A stretch of 64,000 nt of DNA, from assembly GCA_964632485.1 (NCBI GenBank), contig CAZWDO010000008.1, positions 16,362 to 80,361 on the forward strand. Direction: 5' to 3'. Below are positions 17,017 through 26,054 of the stretch, in pieces (positions within the stretch are counted from its first letter, which is position 1; each line of letters opens with the position of its first letter). The stretch comes from CAZWDO01 sp964632485 [NCBI: uncultured bacterium]. GTDB taxonomy: Bacteria; JAGOEH01. The translations under genes and the position numbers were made by a program. The notes under the pieces were generated by a model. It was given only the letters and a program-made list of their open reading frames with translations. It was not told where the DNA came from and made no database searches.

Positions 17017-18282
17017 ATGAACCGTTTCTTTGGTGTCTGTGTGTTGCTGTGTTTGTGGTTCTCATTGACGTGGGGAGCCGGATTCGCATTGTATGAAATG
17101 GCTGGCCGCGCGACAGCGATGGGCGGGGCTTTCACGGCGATCGCCGATGATCCCTCAGCCCTCTATTTCAACCCCGCCGGAATTGCTTTTCTGACCCGGC
17201 CGGCAGTCATGGCCGGCGTCCATTTCATCATGCCGCAAACCAAGTTTACTCCGTCAACACCCTTTCCCGGGGGCAATGAGGCCGAATCAGAAAGTCAGAC
17301 TTTCACGCCGATACATTTTTATGCGGCTTACCCGGTGATGGAACGTTTATCCCTGGGATTAGCTCTCTTCAATCCGTACGGACTGGGATTGAAGTGGAAA
17401 AATCCCGAAACATTTACCGGGCGCTTTGTTTCCTATGACGCAGCCCTGCAATACTTCGACTTTGCTTTTTCCGCCGCCTACCGGGTGACGGATTGTCTGG
17501 CATTGTCCGGCGGGTTGGACATGATTGTTGGTAGTGTAAAATTGAACCGCTATGTAGAGTTATTTCCTGAGAGTCCCAATTCAGAAGTGGGCACAATAGA
17601 GCTTTCCGGAACCAGCAAACCGGCATTGGGGTTCCATGGCGGCGCACTATATAAAAAAGGCCCTCTGGGAGTCGGTATCAGTTACCGCCATCAGGTTAAA
17701 ACCGAATTCGAGGATGGCGATGCCGATTTTACGGTCGATATGACCAGCCCAATCGCTGGTATCGCGGCGCGCAATATGGTCGATCAATCAATCAATACGG
17801 AGATTACCCTGCCTTCAACGCTAGCCTTCGGCGTGGCGTATCAATTAATGCCGGCCTTGCAGATCGGCGTTAGCATGAATTATGTTACCTGGTCCACCTT
17901 CGATAAACTGCCGATGACCTTCGATAGCAGCGCGATCAATACCGAAGTAATTGAAAACTATGAAGATGTGATGATCTTTCGTCTCGGCGCGGAGTATGCC
18001 TTGAACGATGCCATGCGCCTCCGAGTGGGATATTTATTCGATCAGACGCCCCAGATAAAGGAATCCATGAGCTCGCTGCTGGGTGATGCCAATCGCCAAA
18101 ATCTGGCGTTGGGCTTCGGGTACCGCTGGAACCGCATGACGTTTGACGTTAATTATCTGGTGATTCTTTTCGAAGAGCGGGATACGTTTAAAAACGGCGT
18201 GGGCGTGCAATATGACCGTTTGAACGGTCGCTACAACTCCGTTGCTAATATCTTCGGTTTCAGCATGGGTTATACGTTTTAA
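17017..18282 (+). CDS. OmpP1/FadL-family outer-membrane channel
   Basis: FadL proteins are 14-stranded barrels that take long-chain fatty acids and other hydrophobic molecules through the outer membrane. The 421 residues start with a signal peptide (ending LTWGA). The mature N-terminus, GFALYEMAGRATAMGGAFTAIADDPSA followed by LYFNPAGIAF, is the FadL hatch signature (here residues ~22-60). Alternating barrel strands run to an aromatic C-terminus (GFSMGYTF). The lipase-like lipoprotein gene starts 34 bp downstream and both share one promoter, which fits hydrolysis of lipid esters at the surface followed by import. Confidence 0.9.
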   Translation: MNRFFGVCVLLCLWFSLTWGAGFALYEMAGRATAMGGAFTAIADDPSALYFNPAGIAFLTRPAVMAGVHFIMPQTKFTPSTPFPGGNEAESESQTFTPIHFYAAYPVMERLSLGLALFNPYGLGLKWKNPETFTGRFVSYDAALQYFDFAFSAAYRVTDCLALSGGLDMIVGSVKLNRYVELFPESPNSEVGTIELSGTSKPALGFHGGALYKKGPLGVGISYRHQVKTEFEDGDADFTVDMTSPIAGIAARNMVDQSINTEITLPSTLAFGVAYQLMPALQIGVSMNYVTWSTFDKLPMTFDSSAINTEVIENYEDVMIFRLGAEYALNDAMRLRVGYLFDQTPQIKESMSSLLGDANRQNLALGFGYRWNRMTFDVNYLVILFEERDTFKNGVGVQYDRLNGRYNSVANIFGFSMGYTF

Positions 18283-18316
18283 AGCGGACATCGTCTAAAT
18301 GAAAGGATAGAATAAC

Positions 18317-19540
18317 ATGAAAAAATATTTATTGATAACAGGTTTATCGGCGTTGATCTGGATGCTGGCGGGATGTAGCGCCAAGCAACCTACCGCCCCG
18401 CAACAACTGGCTTCCGATGCCTACTTCCATCGCTACGTAGCCTTAGGCAACAGTCTGACCGCCGGATTCCAATCGGGCGGGATGCGTCAGGACTGGCAGG
18501 CTGTGAGCTATCCGGCATTGATCGCTCAGCAACTCGGGATCGAAGGATTCCAGCAGCCCTTGATCGCGGCTCCGGGTATCGGCACGAGCAAAACCGCTGA
18601 AGGATATCCCATGACGCCTATGTATCTGGACCCCGCTAAAGGGATCACCGCCGATCCCCTGACGGTTAACCCCCTGACCTTGCTGGTCAATGCATTAGTA
18701 GCGCAACCCTATCATAATCTGGGGATTCCCGGCGCCACGACTCGCGATTTGCTGATGACTACCAGTAGCCAAAATTCTCAGGTTGTGGGAAATTCATTCT
18801 TTGATATGATCCTGCGCAATCCCAATTTAAATAACACAACCGCTCTTAAGCAGGCGATTTTAATGTCCCCGGGTCTTGTAACGCTGTGGATCGGTAATAA
18901 TGATATTTTAGGCGGCGTTTTAAGCGGAACCATCGTTCCGGGTACTACGGTTACCCCGTCCGCCTATTATCAGCAATTCATGGAACAAATTTTAGATTCC
19001 TTATTACTGCAAACCCAGGCTGAAATTTTTATGGCCAATATTCCGCCGATCACCGCCATTCCGTATGTAACAACCCTGCCAACTATACTGATCGACCCGG
19101 TCACCTTTCAACCGGTACCCGGTAATATCCTTCTGGATCTCCAGGAAAGCGACGTCCAGTATGTATTACTGTCGGCTATGTCCCTGATGCAGCAGGGATA
19201 TGGGATTCCAGGCAATAATAAACCCCTGCCGGGGACAGTGACCCTGACAACCAGTGAAGCCGCATCTGCCCAGCAATTGGTAAGTGAATACAATCAATAT
19301 CTGAGCGCTAAAGCGGCCGAAGAAGCCCGAATTCATCTGGTGGACACGTATCAGTTGATGGTTGATTTGGCAAATGGTTCCGTGAGTGGTTTATCCTCAA
19401 ATTTTATCCTGGTTGATTCTCATTCGGCATTCAGCCTCGATGGCGTGCATCCTAATTCAGCGGGATACAAACAGGTGGCGAATCTTTTTATTGCAAAAAT
19501 TAATGAAGTGTTAGGCACCCAGGTCGTGTCGGTCCCCTGA
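18317..19540 (+). CDS. SGNH/GDSL-type lipase/esterase lipoprotein
   Basis: The 407-residue protein begins with a lipoprotein signal (lipobox LAGC, acylated Cys20). SGNH hydrolase blocks are present: nucleophile Ser46 in ALGNSLTAG (GNSL in place of GDSL), WIGNNDILGG as block III with the oxyanion asparagine, and catalytic Asp375/His378 in DGVHPN. A second invariant serine-glycine region lies at residues ~135-140. It is likely anchored in the outer membrane and cuts lipid or acyl esters. It is the second gene of a pair behind a FadL channel, with AAAGGA before its ATG. A strong GC hairpin about 90 bp downstream may end the transcript. Confidence 0.85.
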   Translation: MKKYLLITGLSALIWMLAGCSAKQPTAPQQLASDAYFHRYVALGNSLTAGFQSGGMRQDWQAVSYPALIAQQLGIEGFQQPLIAAPGIGTSKTAEGYPMTPMYLDPAKGITADPLTVNPLTLLVNALVAQPYHNLGIPGATTRDLLMTTSSQNSQVVGNSFFDMILRNPNLNNTTALKQAILMSPGLVTLWIGNNDILGGVLSGTIVPGTTVTPSAYYQQFMEQILDSLLLQTQAEIFMANIPPITAIPYVTTLPTILIDPVTFQPVPGNILLDLQESDVQYVLLSAMSLMQQGYGIPGNNKPLPGTVTLTTSEAASAQQLVSEYNQYLSAKAAEEARIHLVDTYQLMVDLANGSVSGLSSNFILVDSHSAFSLDGVHPNSAGYKQVANLFIAKINEVLGTQVVSVP

Positions 19541-19632
19541 GGCCATTAACGCGGAACTCTTTAAATTTTCCGCGATTAATCTGTTTTAAGCAATTTTCAT
19601 TTATTCTGGTATATTTATCTGCATGAGTGTTT

Positions 19633-19682
19633 CAACGGCGCGGTTCGACTGCGCCGTTGCGATATGATGAATTTTTTTTTTT
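19633..19682 (+). terminator. GC-rich hairpin, possible terminator of the fadL-lipase transcript
   Basis: Arms CAACGGCGC and GCGCCGTTG (19633-19641, 19651-19659) with a nine-base loop. A long T-run starts only twelve bases after the stem, so it is not a standard intrinsic terminator. Confidence 0.45.
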
Positions 19683-19694
19683 AAAAAAAAAATC

Positions 19695-19723
19695 TTGACA
19701 AGCCGCTGAAAATCATTTATTAT
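19695..19723 (+). promoter_or_regulatory. sigma-70 promoter of khpA
   Basis: TTGACA (19695-19700), 17-bp spacer, TATTAT (19718-19723), preceded by an A-tract that could act as an UP element. A ~70-nt leader with AAAGGAG precedes the ATG. Confidence 0.7.
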
Positions 19724-19798
19724 TTCTTTAGCGAGGTTATGCCCGCAATGTTGCTATTGTCGTGGAGACTGTTTTATGGCTCGTGAAAGGAGACCAGC

Positions 19799-20029
19799 AT
19801 GAAAGAATTGATCGTACTGATTGCCAAAACACTGGTTGATAATCCTGATAATGTCAGCGTACAAAAAGTTGAGGGCGAAAGCACTATTGTTTATGAATTG
19901 CAGGTGGAAAAGACTGATGTGGGAAAAATCATTGGTAAAAAAGGAAATACCGCGCGCGCAATACGCACGATTCTCAATGCCGCCGGTCGTAAAAACAACA
20001 AACGCGTGATGCTGGAAATTATTGAATAA
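19799..20029 (+). CDS. khpA: KH-domain RNA-binding protein KhpA (YlqC-like)
   Basis: The 76-residue protein is a single type II KH domain, the usual size of KhpA. The nucleic-acid-binding GxxG loop is Gly46-Lys-Lys-Gly49 within VGKIIGKKGNTARAIRT, and the N-terminal helix LIVLIAKTLVDNPD matches the family. KhpA acts in the cytoplasm as a small RNA chaperone, often together with KhpB/Jag, which is not in this window. It commonly sits between rpsP and rimM in other bacteria, but here it stands alone with its own promoter and a perfect terminator 20 bp after the stop. Confidence 0.92.
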   Translation: MKELIVLIAKTLVDNPDNVSVQKVEGESTIVYELQVEKTDVGKIIGKKGNTARAIRTILNAAGRKNNKRVMLEIIE

Positions 20030-20051
20030 GTTTATTTAATCCGAGGTTTCA

Positions 20052-20085
20052 GGATGGAATCTTCTGGATTCCATCCTTTTTTTTT
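20052..20085 (+). terminator. rho-independent terminator after khpA, abutting the next ribosome-binding site
   Basis: Arms GGATGGAATC and GGATTCCATCC with a tight loop, then nine T (20077-20085). The T-run is followed at once by AAGGAGG (20086-20092), the Shine-Dalgarno site of the radical SAM gene. Confidence 0.85.
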
Positions 20086-20096
20086 AAGGAGGAATT

Positions 20097-21632
20097 TTGG
20101 CGGAATCCGTTTTGATTCTTGCCCCGCCGGTCGCCTCGCCCTCCGAGCCTCCCGCGGGAGCTCTTTTTTTTGCCAGTTTTTTGCAGGGCCAGGGGATTGA
20201 AAGCTATTTTTGGGATTTATCTATTGAATTTTTTAACGAGCAGTTGAAATTGTTGGGGACGTCGGCCCGTCACTTATGGCATTATTTTCAAACTCAGCCT
20301 CGATATCCGGCTTCTCGCTATAGAGGCGCCATGTTGAGGCTGCAGAAGGAATTTCAATCCGGATTTCGCGAATTTCCCGAATGGCATATCACATTTACGA
20401 ATTGTAGCTACCGGCCAATATCTGTTCATCAACCCGGAACTTTTTGGAATTTTTTAGCGGCGGGAGGTTTGACTCCTTTCACAGCGTTCTATTTACAGCG
20501 GGTGATTCCGCGTATTCGTGAATTGAAACCGGATGGTGTTGGAATATCCTTTACTTTTTTATCTCAACTTTATGCGGGTTTGGAATTAGCATATTATCTC
20601 CAACAGGAAAAGATTGACGTTAGCGCCGGCGGCGCGCTTATAGACGCTTATCGCCGCACTGGCCAGCCCTTACCCGCCATTTTTCGAGAGTTGTTCGGTT
20701 TGACTGAAAATGATCCCCGAGCCCGGCTGGGCCATCACTATTGGCCGGAAGACGCTCTCTATCGGCATTGGGCGGTTCCGAACCTGCTTAATCCCGTTGA
20801 ATCCTATTTAACTCCAATCCCAGTGGTACCTCTGCTAACAGCCAAAGGATGCTATTATCATGGATGTCGGTTTTGTCCGGATCGTGATACTCCCTATTAC
20901 CCATTAGATTTGGATTTTTTACCTGAATGGATGCGCGAATGGGAAAAGAAGAATTGTCAGTCCGTCCCGGCGATTCTCTGGCATATCATTGACGCCGCCA
21001 TCCCCCCCCGGCATCTGCGTCAACTGATTCGTATTCGCCCCTCACATTACTATTATTATGGTTTTGTCCGCTTTGAGCCGGTTTTTGAGAACGATGAGCT
21101 GATGGCCGAACTGTCAACAAATGGCTGCGGAATGCTGCAGTGGGGTTTGGAATCAGCTTCCACGGCTATCCTTGACGCGTATCATAAAAACCAAAATCCG
21201 GAGAGGATTGCCGCTATTCTTAAAGCTGCGTCTTTAGCCGGAATCCGCAACTATCTGTACGTATTGATGGGATTACCAGGAGAAACGGAAAATGATCGGC
21301 AACTCACCTTAGAATTTTTACAATCCCACTCTTCATTTTTTGAGTATTTGAATCTTTCTTTGTTTAATCTTCCCATCCTGGGGAATCCGGAATCGGATGA
21401 AACACGATGGATAGTAGAATTCAGCCAGGAACCGCATTATCAGGGAGATTTTAATTTTTATCGTTCCTGGAGCGAAAATGGTATGAAAATTCGTCACCAG
21501 GCGCGGCAATTTATTTTAAAAAAAATGCAAACGGATAGGATTATCCGGTCCAAATTATTGCAAACACCGGTGGTACTACGCTCGGATCACGCATATTTTA
21601 TGGAAGGCGGCCGATGGGATCATTTGTCGTAA
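20097..21632 (+). CDS. radical SAM protein, B12-binding-like N-terminal domain
   Basis: The 511-residue protein binds an iron-sulfur cluster through Cys252, Cys257 and Cys260 (GCYYHGCRFCP, a C-x4-C-x2-C form known from several radical SAM subfamilies). Residues ~1-230 resemble a cobalamin-binding-type fold that precedes many radical SAM cores (PDGVGISFTFLSQLYAGLELAYYL, then SAGGAL), though the DxHxxG histidine motif is not evident. The core has LQWGLESAS and LYVLMGLPGETEND, the usual barrel-strand motifs. The TTG start has AAGGAGG four bases upstream. Substrate is unknown; modification of a peptide, lipid or cofactor is possible. It lies directly behind a terminator and has no own promoter that I can see. 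Confidence 0.8.
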   Translation: MAESVLILAPPVASPSEPPAGALFFASFLQGQGIESYFWDLSIEFFNEQLKLLGTSARHLWHYFQTQPRYPASRYRGAMLRLQKEFQSGFREFPEWHITFTNCSYRPISVHQPGTFWNFLAAGGLTPFTAFYLQRVIPRIRELKPDGVGISFTFLSQLYAGLELAYYLQQEKIDVSAGGALIDAYRRTGQPLPAIFRELFGLTENDPRARLGHHYWPEDALYRHWAVPNLLNPVESYLTPIPVVPLLTAKGCYYHGCRFCPDRDTPYYPLDLDFLPEWMREWEKKNCQSVPAILWHIIDAAIPPRHLRQLIRIRPSHYYYYGFVRFEPVFENDELMAELSTNGCGMLQWGLESASTAILDAYHKNQNPERIAAILKAASLAGIRNYLYVLMGLPGETENDRQLTLEFLQSHSSFFEYLNLSLFNLPILGNPESDETRWIVEFSQEPHYQGDFNFYRSWSENGMKIRHQARQFILKKMQTDRIIRSKLLQTPVVLRSDHAYFMEGGRWDHLS

Positions 21633-21737
21633 GTAAGGCTATATGAAACCTATATTAGTCAATGGTCCGGATTTGAAACAGCCCCGGCGGTATACTATTT
21701 ATCCTACATAATTTGAATTTGAAAAAAAGGCGGATTT

Positions 21738-23915
21738 ATGAAAACCATCATCCGTGTGAACGGCATGCATTGCGTCATGTGCGCCCGCGCGATTGAATCT
21801 GCGCTGGGCAAACTGGCGGGAATGGAGCAGGTTTCAGTTAATGTCAATACCGGCAAAGTATCGCTTGAATATAATGAAACCGCGCTGAATATGGAGAATA
21901 TTGCTCTTGCCGTGCGCGAAACCGGATATGAATACGCAGGAGAGGATCATTATTCGTCTCAGCCTCGGGAAAATGACGCCGCCAGCTTGAACAAACAGCG
22001 CTTGAGAATGGGACTTGGGATTGTTACCGGTATATTTTTGATGATTTGGGGACATATCAGCCAGTCTGATCTGTTGATTGATGGGGTTGTTACGATGGTT
22101 ATGCTACCGGTTTTTATTTTTATAGCATATCCGATTTTTCGGGGAGCCTGGATAGCGCTATGCAACGCCAGTCTAACCATGGATTCCATGTATGCTTTGG
22201 GCATGAGCGCCGCGTTGGCGGCTACTTTGGGTTCAGTTGCCGGCTATTTTCCATCTCAGTATCGTTTTTTTGACGCGCCGATTTTACTGGGAACTTTTTT
22301 GACGATTGGCCGGTATTTGGAAAATAACGCGCGCAATCGGACATCGGGAGCCATCGAGTCACTGATTAAGCTTCAGCCAGTCATTGCCCACTTGGAACGG
22401 GATGGCGATGAAGTTGATATCCCGTTGGGAGAATTGAAGAAACATGATCGTTTCCATGTTTATCCTAACGAAAAAATTCCGACTGACGGCGTCATCATCC
22501 ACGGCAGCAGCTATATAGATGAATCCATGGTTACCGGTGAAGCTCTGCCGGTACTAAAAAAAATGGAAGACTCTGTCATTGGTGGGACGATAAATCGAAA
22601 TGGTTTACTGATAGTTGAGGCGCTGAAGCTGGGAGAAGAAACGATGCTGCGTCAAATTATCCGGCTGGTTTCGGAAGCTCAGGGATCGCGCCTTCCATTG
22701 CAGCGTGTTGCAGATAAATGGGTCGGCCGTTTTATTCCCATTATACTTGGATGCGCCGTGATAACCTTCATTATTTGGATCTGGTTTGTTCAGGCCCCTA
22801 TGATTGTCGCTTTTACAACCACGTTGGCGGTCTTGATGGTCGCATGTCCTTGCGCCCTGGGGCTGGCGACTCCCACTGCCATAACGGTTGGCCTGGGTCG
22901 GGCCGCTAATTTTGGGATTTTAATCCGCAATGGTGAAGTGATCGAATGGGCCGAACGTGTTTCAATAATTGTTTTTGATAAAACCGGAACACTCACGCTT
23001 GGAAAACCTGAGGTGCGTAATCTAATCGCTTTGGATATCGATGAAAATCGATTGCTCCAAGTCAGCGCCAGTCTTGAAAAATATGCCGGCCATCCCTTGG
23101 GCGATGCCGTTGTTCAAAAATCGATTGAGCTGAATTTACCCCGATTACCGGTCGAACACCCTCAGGTCTTCGAAGGTAAAGGCATTTCCGGTACGGTCGA
23201 TGGCAGTCAAGTTGTGATTGGAAATCGGCGCTTGATGGCCGAGAAAAAAATTGAATATGCCGGTTTTGAGGATCGGATCAGTCATTTCGAGCAAGATGGA
23301 AAGACTACGTTGCTGGTGGCTATTGAACAACGTCTGGTGGGAATTATTTCGATCGCGGATACGCTCAGAGAGAATGCCAAACCCATGATTGCCGCATTGA
23401 AATCCCTGGGCTACAAAACAATGATCTTGACGGGCGATCACGAGTTGGCCGCTCGCTCTATCGCTCATGTTTTGGGTATCGACCAGGTCAGCGCAGAGTT
23501 GTTGCCGGGAGAAAAGCAAGCGGCCTTGCGGGACTTAATGAATCGGGGCGAAATTGTGGCCTTTGTAGGTGATGGTATCAATGACGCGCCGGCATTGGCG
23601 ACGGCGCAGGTCGGCATCGCGTTGGGAAGCGGTACCGATGTCGCTATGGAAAGCGGCGATATTGTCCTGATCCGCGATGATTTGATGTCGCTGCCACGGC
23701 TGTTTAGACTGGTCAATCGGCTTATGTCGCGTATCCGCTTGAACCTTTTCTGGGCTGCCGCTTATAACCTGGTATTGATTCCTGTCGCCGCCGGGGCGTT
23801 TTACCCTTTGACCGGGATCACCTTCCAACCCCAATGGGCGGCTTTGGCTATGATCGCCAGCTCACTTACCGTGATTATGCTTTCGTTGCAACTCAAACGT
23901 TTCAACCCTGATTGA
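21738..23915 (+). CDS. copA: P1B-type copper-transporting ATPase
   Basis: It pumps Cu(I) out of the cytoplasm at the cost of ATP. Of 725 residues, 1-68 are a heavy-metal-associated domain with Cys12 and Cys15 (GMHCVMCARA). The membrane metal site is Cys370-Pro-Cys372 (CPCALGLATP), the phosphorylation site Asp414 in DKTGTLT, with TGDHE in the N-P linker and GDGINDAPAL in the P domain. Eight membrane helices fit the CopA layout. ATP-domain His-Pro (GHPLGDA) is present. No copper chaperone or CueR/CsoR-like regulator lies beside it. A tiny membrane protein gene follows 13 bp downstream. Confidence 0.92.
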   Translation: MKTIIRVNGMHCVMCARAIESALGKLAGMEQVSVNVNTGKVSLEYNETALNMENIALAVRETGYEYAGEDHYSSQPRENDAASLNKQRLRMGLGIVTGIFLMIWGHISQSDLLIDGVVTMVMLPVFIFIAYPIFRGAWIALCNASLTMDSMYALGMSAALAATLGSVAGYFPSQYRFFDAPILLGTFLTIGRYLENNARNRTSGAIESLIKLQPVIAHLERDGDEVDIPLGELKKHDRFHVYPNEKIPTDGVIIHGSSYIDESMVTGEALPVLKKMEDSVIGGTINRNGLLIVEALKLGEETMLRQIIRLVSEAQGSRLPLQRVADKWVGRFIPIILGCAVITFIIWIWFVQAPMIVAFTTTLAVLMVACPCALGLATPTAITVGLGRAANFGILIRNGEVIEWAERVSIIVFDKTGTLTLGKPEVRNLIALDIDENRLLQVSASLEKYAGHPLGDAVVQKSIELNLPRLPVEHPQVFEGKGISGTVDGSQVVIGNRRLMAEKKIEYAGFEDRISHFEQDGKTTLLVAIEQRLVGIISIADTLRENAKPMIAALKSLGYKTMILTGDHELAARSIAHVLGIDQVSAELLPGEKQAALRDLMNRGEIVAFVGDGINDAPALATAQVGIALGSGTDVAMESGDIVLIRDDLMSLPRLFRLVNRLMSRIRLNLFWAAAYNLVLIPVAAGAFYPLTGITFQPQWAALAMIASSLTVIMLSLQLKRFNPD

Positions 23916-23928
23916 AAGGCCGGATTCT

Positions 23929-24078
23929 ATGCTGACAACTATTCTCGGGATTCTGATCGTTCTGATCATTTTTGTTCTTTTGGCTAAATTTTTAAGTTTT
24001 ATTTTCAAAATCGGTTGCATTATCCTCTTGATATTTTTAGCAATCTCATTTTTGTCCAAAGGAGGTTATTTCCACTGA
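23929..24078 (+). CDS. 49-residue membrane protein
   Basis: The frame ATG 23929 to TGA 24076-24078 encodes 49 residues: a first hydrophobic helix (about 4-25, TTILGILIVLIIFVLLAKFL) and a second (27-43), a two-helix hairpin, then a short tail (SKGGYFH). It starts 13 bp behind copA, and AAAGGC in the gap is a weak Shine-Dalgarno match. It could be a small partner or stabiliser of the copper pump, but the position is the only argument. No family is recognised. Confidence 0.45.
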   Translation: MLTTILGILIVLIIFVLLAKFLSFIFKIGCIILLIFLAISFLSKGGYFH

Positions 24079-24215
24079 AAATAATTTCCTGTAAGGTATT
24101 GAACTCCTTCATCTGCGCTTAGAAAATTTGCAGCATACTTTGGATTGGCAAGGATGACGGTCACCCCTCATCCATTACTTTTTGGAAGATGCCGGGTTGA
24201 ATAGTATAATTTTTC

Positions 24216-24244
24216 TTGACATTTTGTTTGAATTGGTTTATTAT
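24216..24244 (+). promoter_or_regulatory. sigma-70 promoter of the coiled-coil/OmpA unit
   Basis: TTGACA (24216-24221), 17-bp spacer, TATTAT (24239-24244). Confidence 0.7.
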
Positions 24245-24333
24245 TGGGTGTTGAAGTGGTATTGTCGGATCAATTGAATCCATAATATTTACAGAACATG
24301 AATCGATTGGATCACATAAAAAAGGACAAATCA

Positions 24334-24588
24334 ATGGAAGATTTGCTGGATGGACAACTTGCTGAGCTAAAATCGCTGTTGGGAGTTCCACTGCAAACTG
24401 TTTTGGAACGTTTGGAACAATTGGAAAAAGAAGTTCGGCAATTGAAACGAACGATCAAGCGCCTTGAGAAAACCGTTGTTGAAGAGCATCGCCCACTCTC
24501 AGAGAGAAAACCGGCAAAAGCGAAAATGGATCGTTTTCAAGACGGTGAACCGGAAAAGCTGGGTGTGATTCAACCCAGTTTGTTTTAG
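24334..24588 (+). CDS. small coiled-coil protein
   Basis: I place the start at the ATG at 24334, behind AAAAAGGAC, because the ATG at 24298 has no such site. The 84 residues are a charged heptad helix (LERLEQLEKEVRQLKRTIKRLEKTV, residues ~26-50) followed by a lysine/proline-rich tail ending PSLF. No membrane segment. It overlaps functionally with the next gene, which starts 10 bp downstream and also carries a coiled coil, so the two products may bind each other. No known family. Confidence 0.6.
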   Translation: MEDLLDGQLAELKSLLGVPLQTVLERLEQLEKEVRQLKRTIKRLEKTVVEEHRPLSERKPAKAKMDRFQDGEPEKLGVIQPSLF

Positions 24589-24598
24589 AAAGGAACTA

Positions 24599-25696
24599 AT
24601 GCCCTTCAATCTTTCGAAATCAGCGGAACATCCCTTTAGAAAGATACAGCGTTTGCTGCTGGATGAGAGTAATCAACGGATCAGTCAATTGGAAACCCGT
24701 CAAAAAAAACTTGAGAGCCGGGTAGGGGATGAACAAGAGCGCAAAGAAGAATTAAAGCGTTTTCTGATGGATGAACTTCACCATTATGGCGGATTGTCGG
24801 GTTTGTTGAAGAATTACGGATTAGGGGAGGATCGTTACTTTATTCGAAGAACCCTGCGTTATTCGATAATGTTTAGTTTGATCTTTTCCATGATTTTTAT
24901 TGTAGTGGCCACTTGGATAATCCTGAATTGGTTTCGTCCGCTGACCATGGAAAAGCATTCCATCGCAGGGGATAATAATTCGGCGCTGTATATTAACAGG
25001 GATTCCACCCGAAACGATCGACTCAATCGTTTAGTTCAACAGGAAGGAATTACCCTGGAATGGAAAGAGTTTCCCGATAGCTCCGTTGCCTATTTCAGGG
25101 TTTATACATTACGGGATCCGATTGTGTTTTACGATTTAATCAACAAGTTGAATTTATGGGATAAACCCTGGCATTTTTATTTTCCGGTAGATTTTATATC
25201 TCAATTGGAAAATCATCAATTTGCGATAGTCGGCCACTATTTGCCGGTTAAGCTGGTTCCCCGGCTGGATGAGAACCGATTACAGATAGTGTCGATACAA
25301 GATACGCTGCCTCTGCCTTTACGACGGATGTTAGCGCAGATGGCAGGACCGGCGCTCGAACTGGACTATCAGATTTATCAACCCGAGCCGGTTTATTTTG
25401 AGGCCGGTTCGGATCAATTGTCTGATCAGGCGCAACAAACTCTAACCGAGATCGCTCACTTTATGCAATCGTTTTTTCGATTGCGGTTAAAACTGATCGG
25501 CCATGCCGACCAAACCGGCTCTGAACCGCTTAACAAGGAGCTCTCGTGTCGTCGCGCAGAAAACGCCCAGCAATTTTTGATGTCCCGTCAGATATCCGCC
25601 AATCGTTTATTGATCGAGTGTTTTAGTAATTTGCAAACAGTCCGGGGAGACCCGGCCATAAATCGACGGGTCGAATTTGAATGGATATGGGAATGA
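24599..25696 (+). CDS. inner-membrane-anchored OmpA-like peptidoglycan-binding protein with cytoplasmic coiled coil
   Basis: The 365 residues have an unusual order: a cytoplasmic coiled coil (residues ~15-60), one membrane helix (~88-111, YSIMFSLIFSMIFIVVATWIIL), a periplasmic region of ~130 residues and a C-terminal OmpA/MotB domain (~255-365). The last part shows FEAGSDQLSDQAQ and LIGHADQTGSEPLN, where the Asp binds diaminopimelate of the cell wall, and RAENAQQFLMSR. The topology is like MotB or other stator/anchor proteins that cross the inner membrane and hold peptidoglycan. No motA-like gene is adjacent. Its partner may be the small coiled-coil protein encoded just before it. Confidence 0.8.
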   Translation: MPFNLSKSAEHPFRKIQRLLLDESNQRISQLETRQKKLESRVGDEQERKEELKRFLMDELHHYGGLSGLLKNYGLGEDRYFIRRTLRYSIMFSLIFSMIFIVVATWIILNWFRPLTMEKHSIAGDNNSALYINRDSTRNDRLNRLVQQEGITLEWKEFPDSSVAYFRVYTLRDPIVFYDLINKLNLWDKPWHFYFPVDFISQLENHQFAIVGHYLPVKLVPRLDENRLQIVSIQDTLPLPLRRMLAQMAGPALELDYQIYQPEPVYFEAGSDQLSDQAQQTLTEIAHFMQSFFRLRLKLIGHADQTGSEPLNKELSCRRAENAQQFLMSRQISANRLLIECFSNLQTVRGDPAINRRVEFEWIWE

Positions 25697-25775
25697 GCCA
25701 CCCTCTCTGAAAGAGTTCGGGGGCGATCTCCCGGGAAGTTTCTAAATGGTTTAAAAAATTTTTATTAAAAAAATC

Positions 25776-25804
25776 TTGACAAATCGTTTTATTTTGTTCA
25801 TATT
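25776..25804 (+). promoter_or_regulatory. promoter of the 76-residue membrane protein
   Basis: TTGACA (25776-25781), 17-bp spacer, CATATT (25799-25804). Confidence 0.6.
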
Positions 25805-25823
25805 ATAAGAAAAGGAGTTTCGA

Positions 25824-26054
25824 ATGAGTAATCTGACAGGAAGTAAATCGTACCGTTATTTGAAGGATAATGTTCCTTATTTCCCTTATTCGTTGATTGT
25901 TATCCCGGTTCTAATTGCCGTAGCCGTTATTTTACTTTTTTTCGTATTCCGGGAATCGACAATGGCCCAACTGGACAGTTTGAAACGTAAATTTTATCGA
26001 TTGGAAAATAAGGTTTTTAACCGGGGTGAGGAAGACGAAGACGAATCGCTATAA
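25824..26054 (+). CDS. small single-pass membrane protein with coiled-coil tail
   Basis: This 76-residue protein has a membrane helix at ~22-45 (YSLIVIPVLIAVAVILLFFVF), a helical segment with heptad pattern (MAQLDSLKRKFYRLENKV) and an acidic tail (GEEDEDESL). The start has AAAAGGAG upstream and its own promoter. It is convergent with the sugar-transferase gene and the two coding ends overlap by six bases. Function unknown; it resembles divisome or stator-associated bitopic proteins only in layout. Confidence 0.65.
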   Translation: MSNLTGSKSYRYLKDNVPYFPYSLIVIPVLIAVAVILLFFVFRESTMAQLDSLKRKFYRLENKVFNRGEEDEDESL

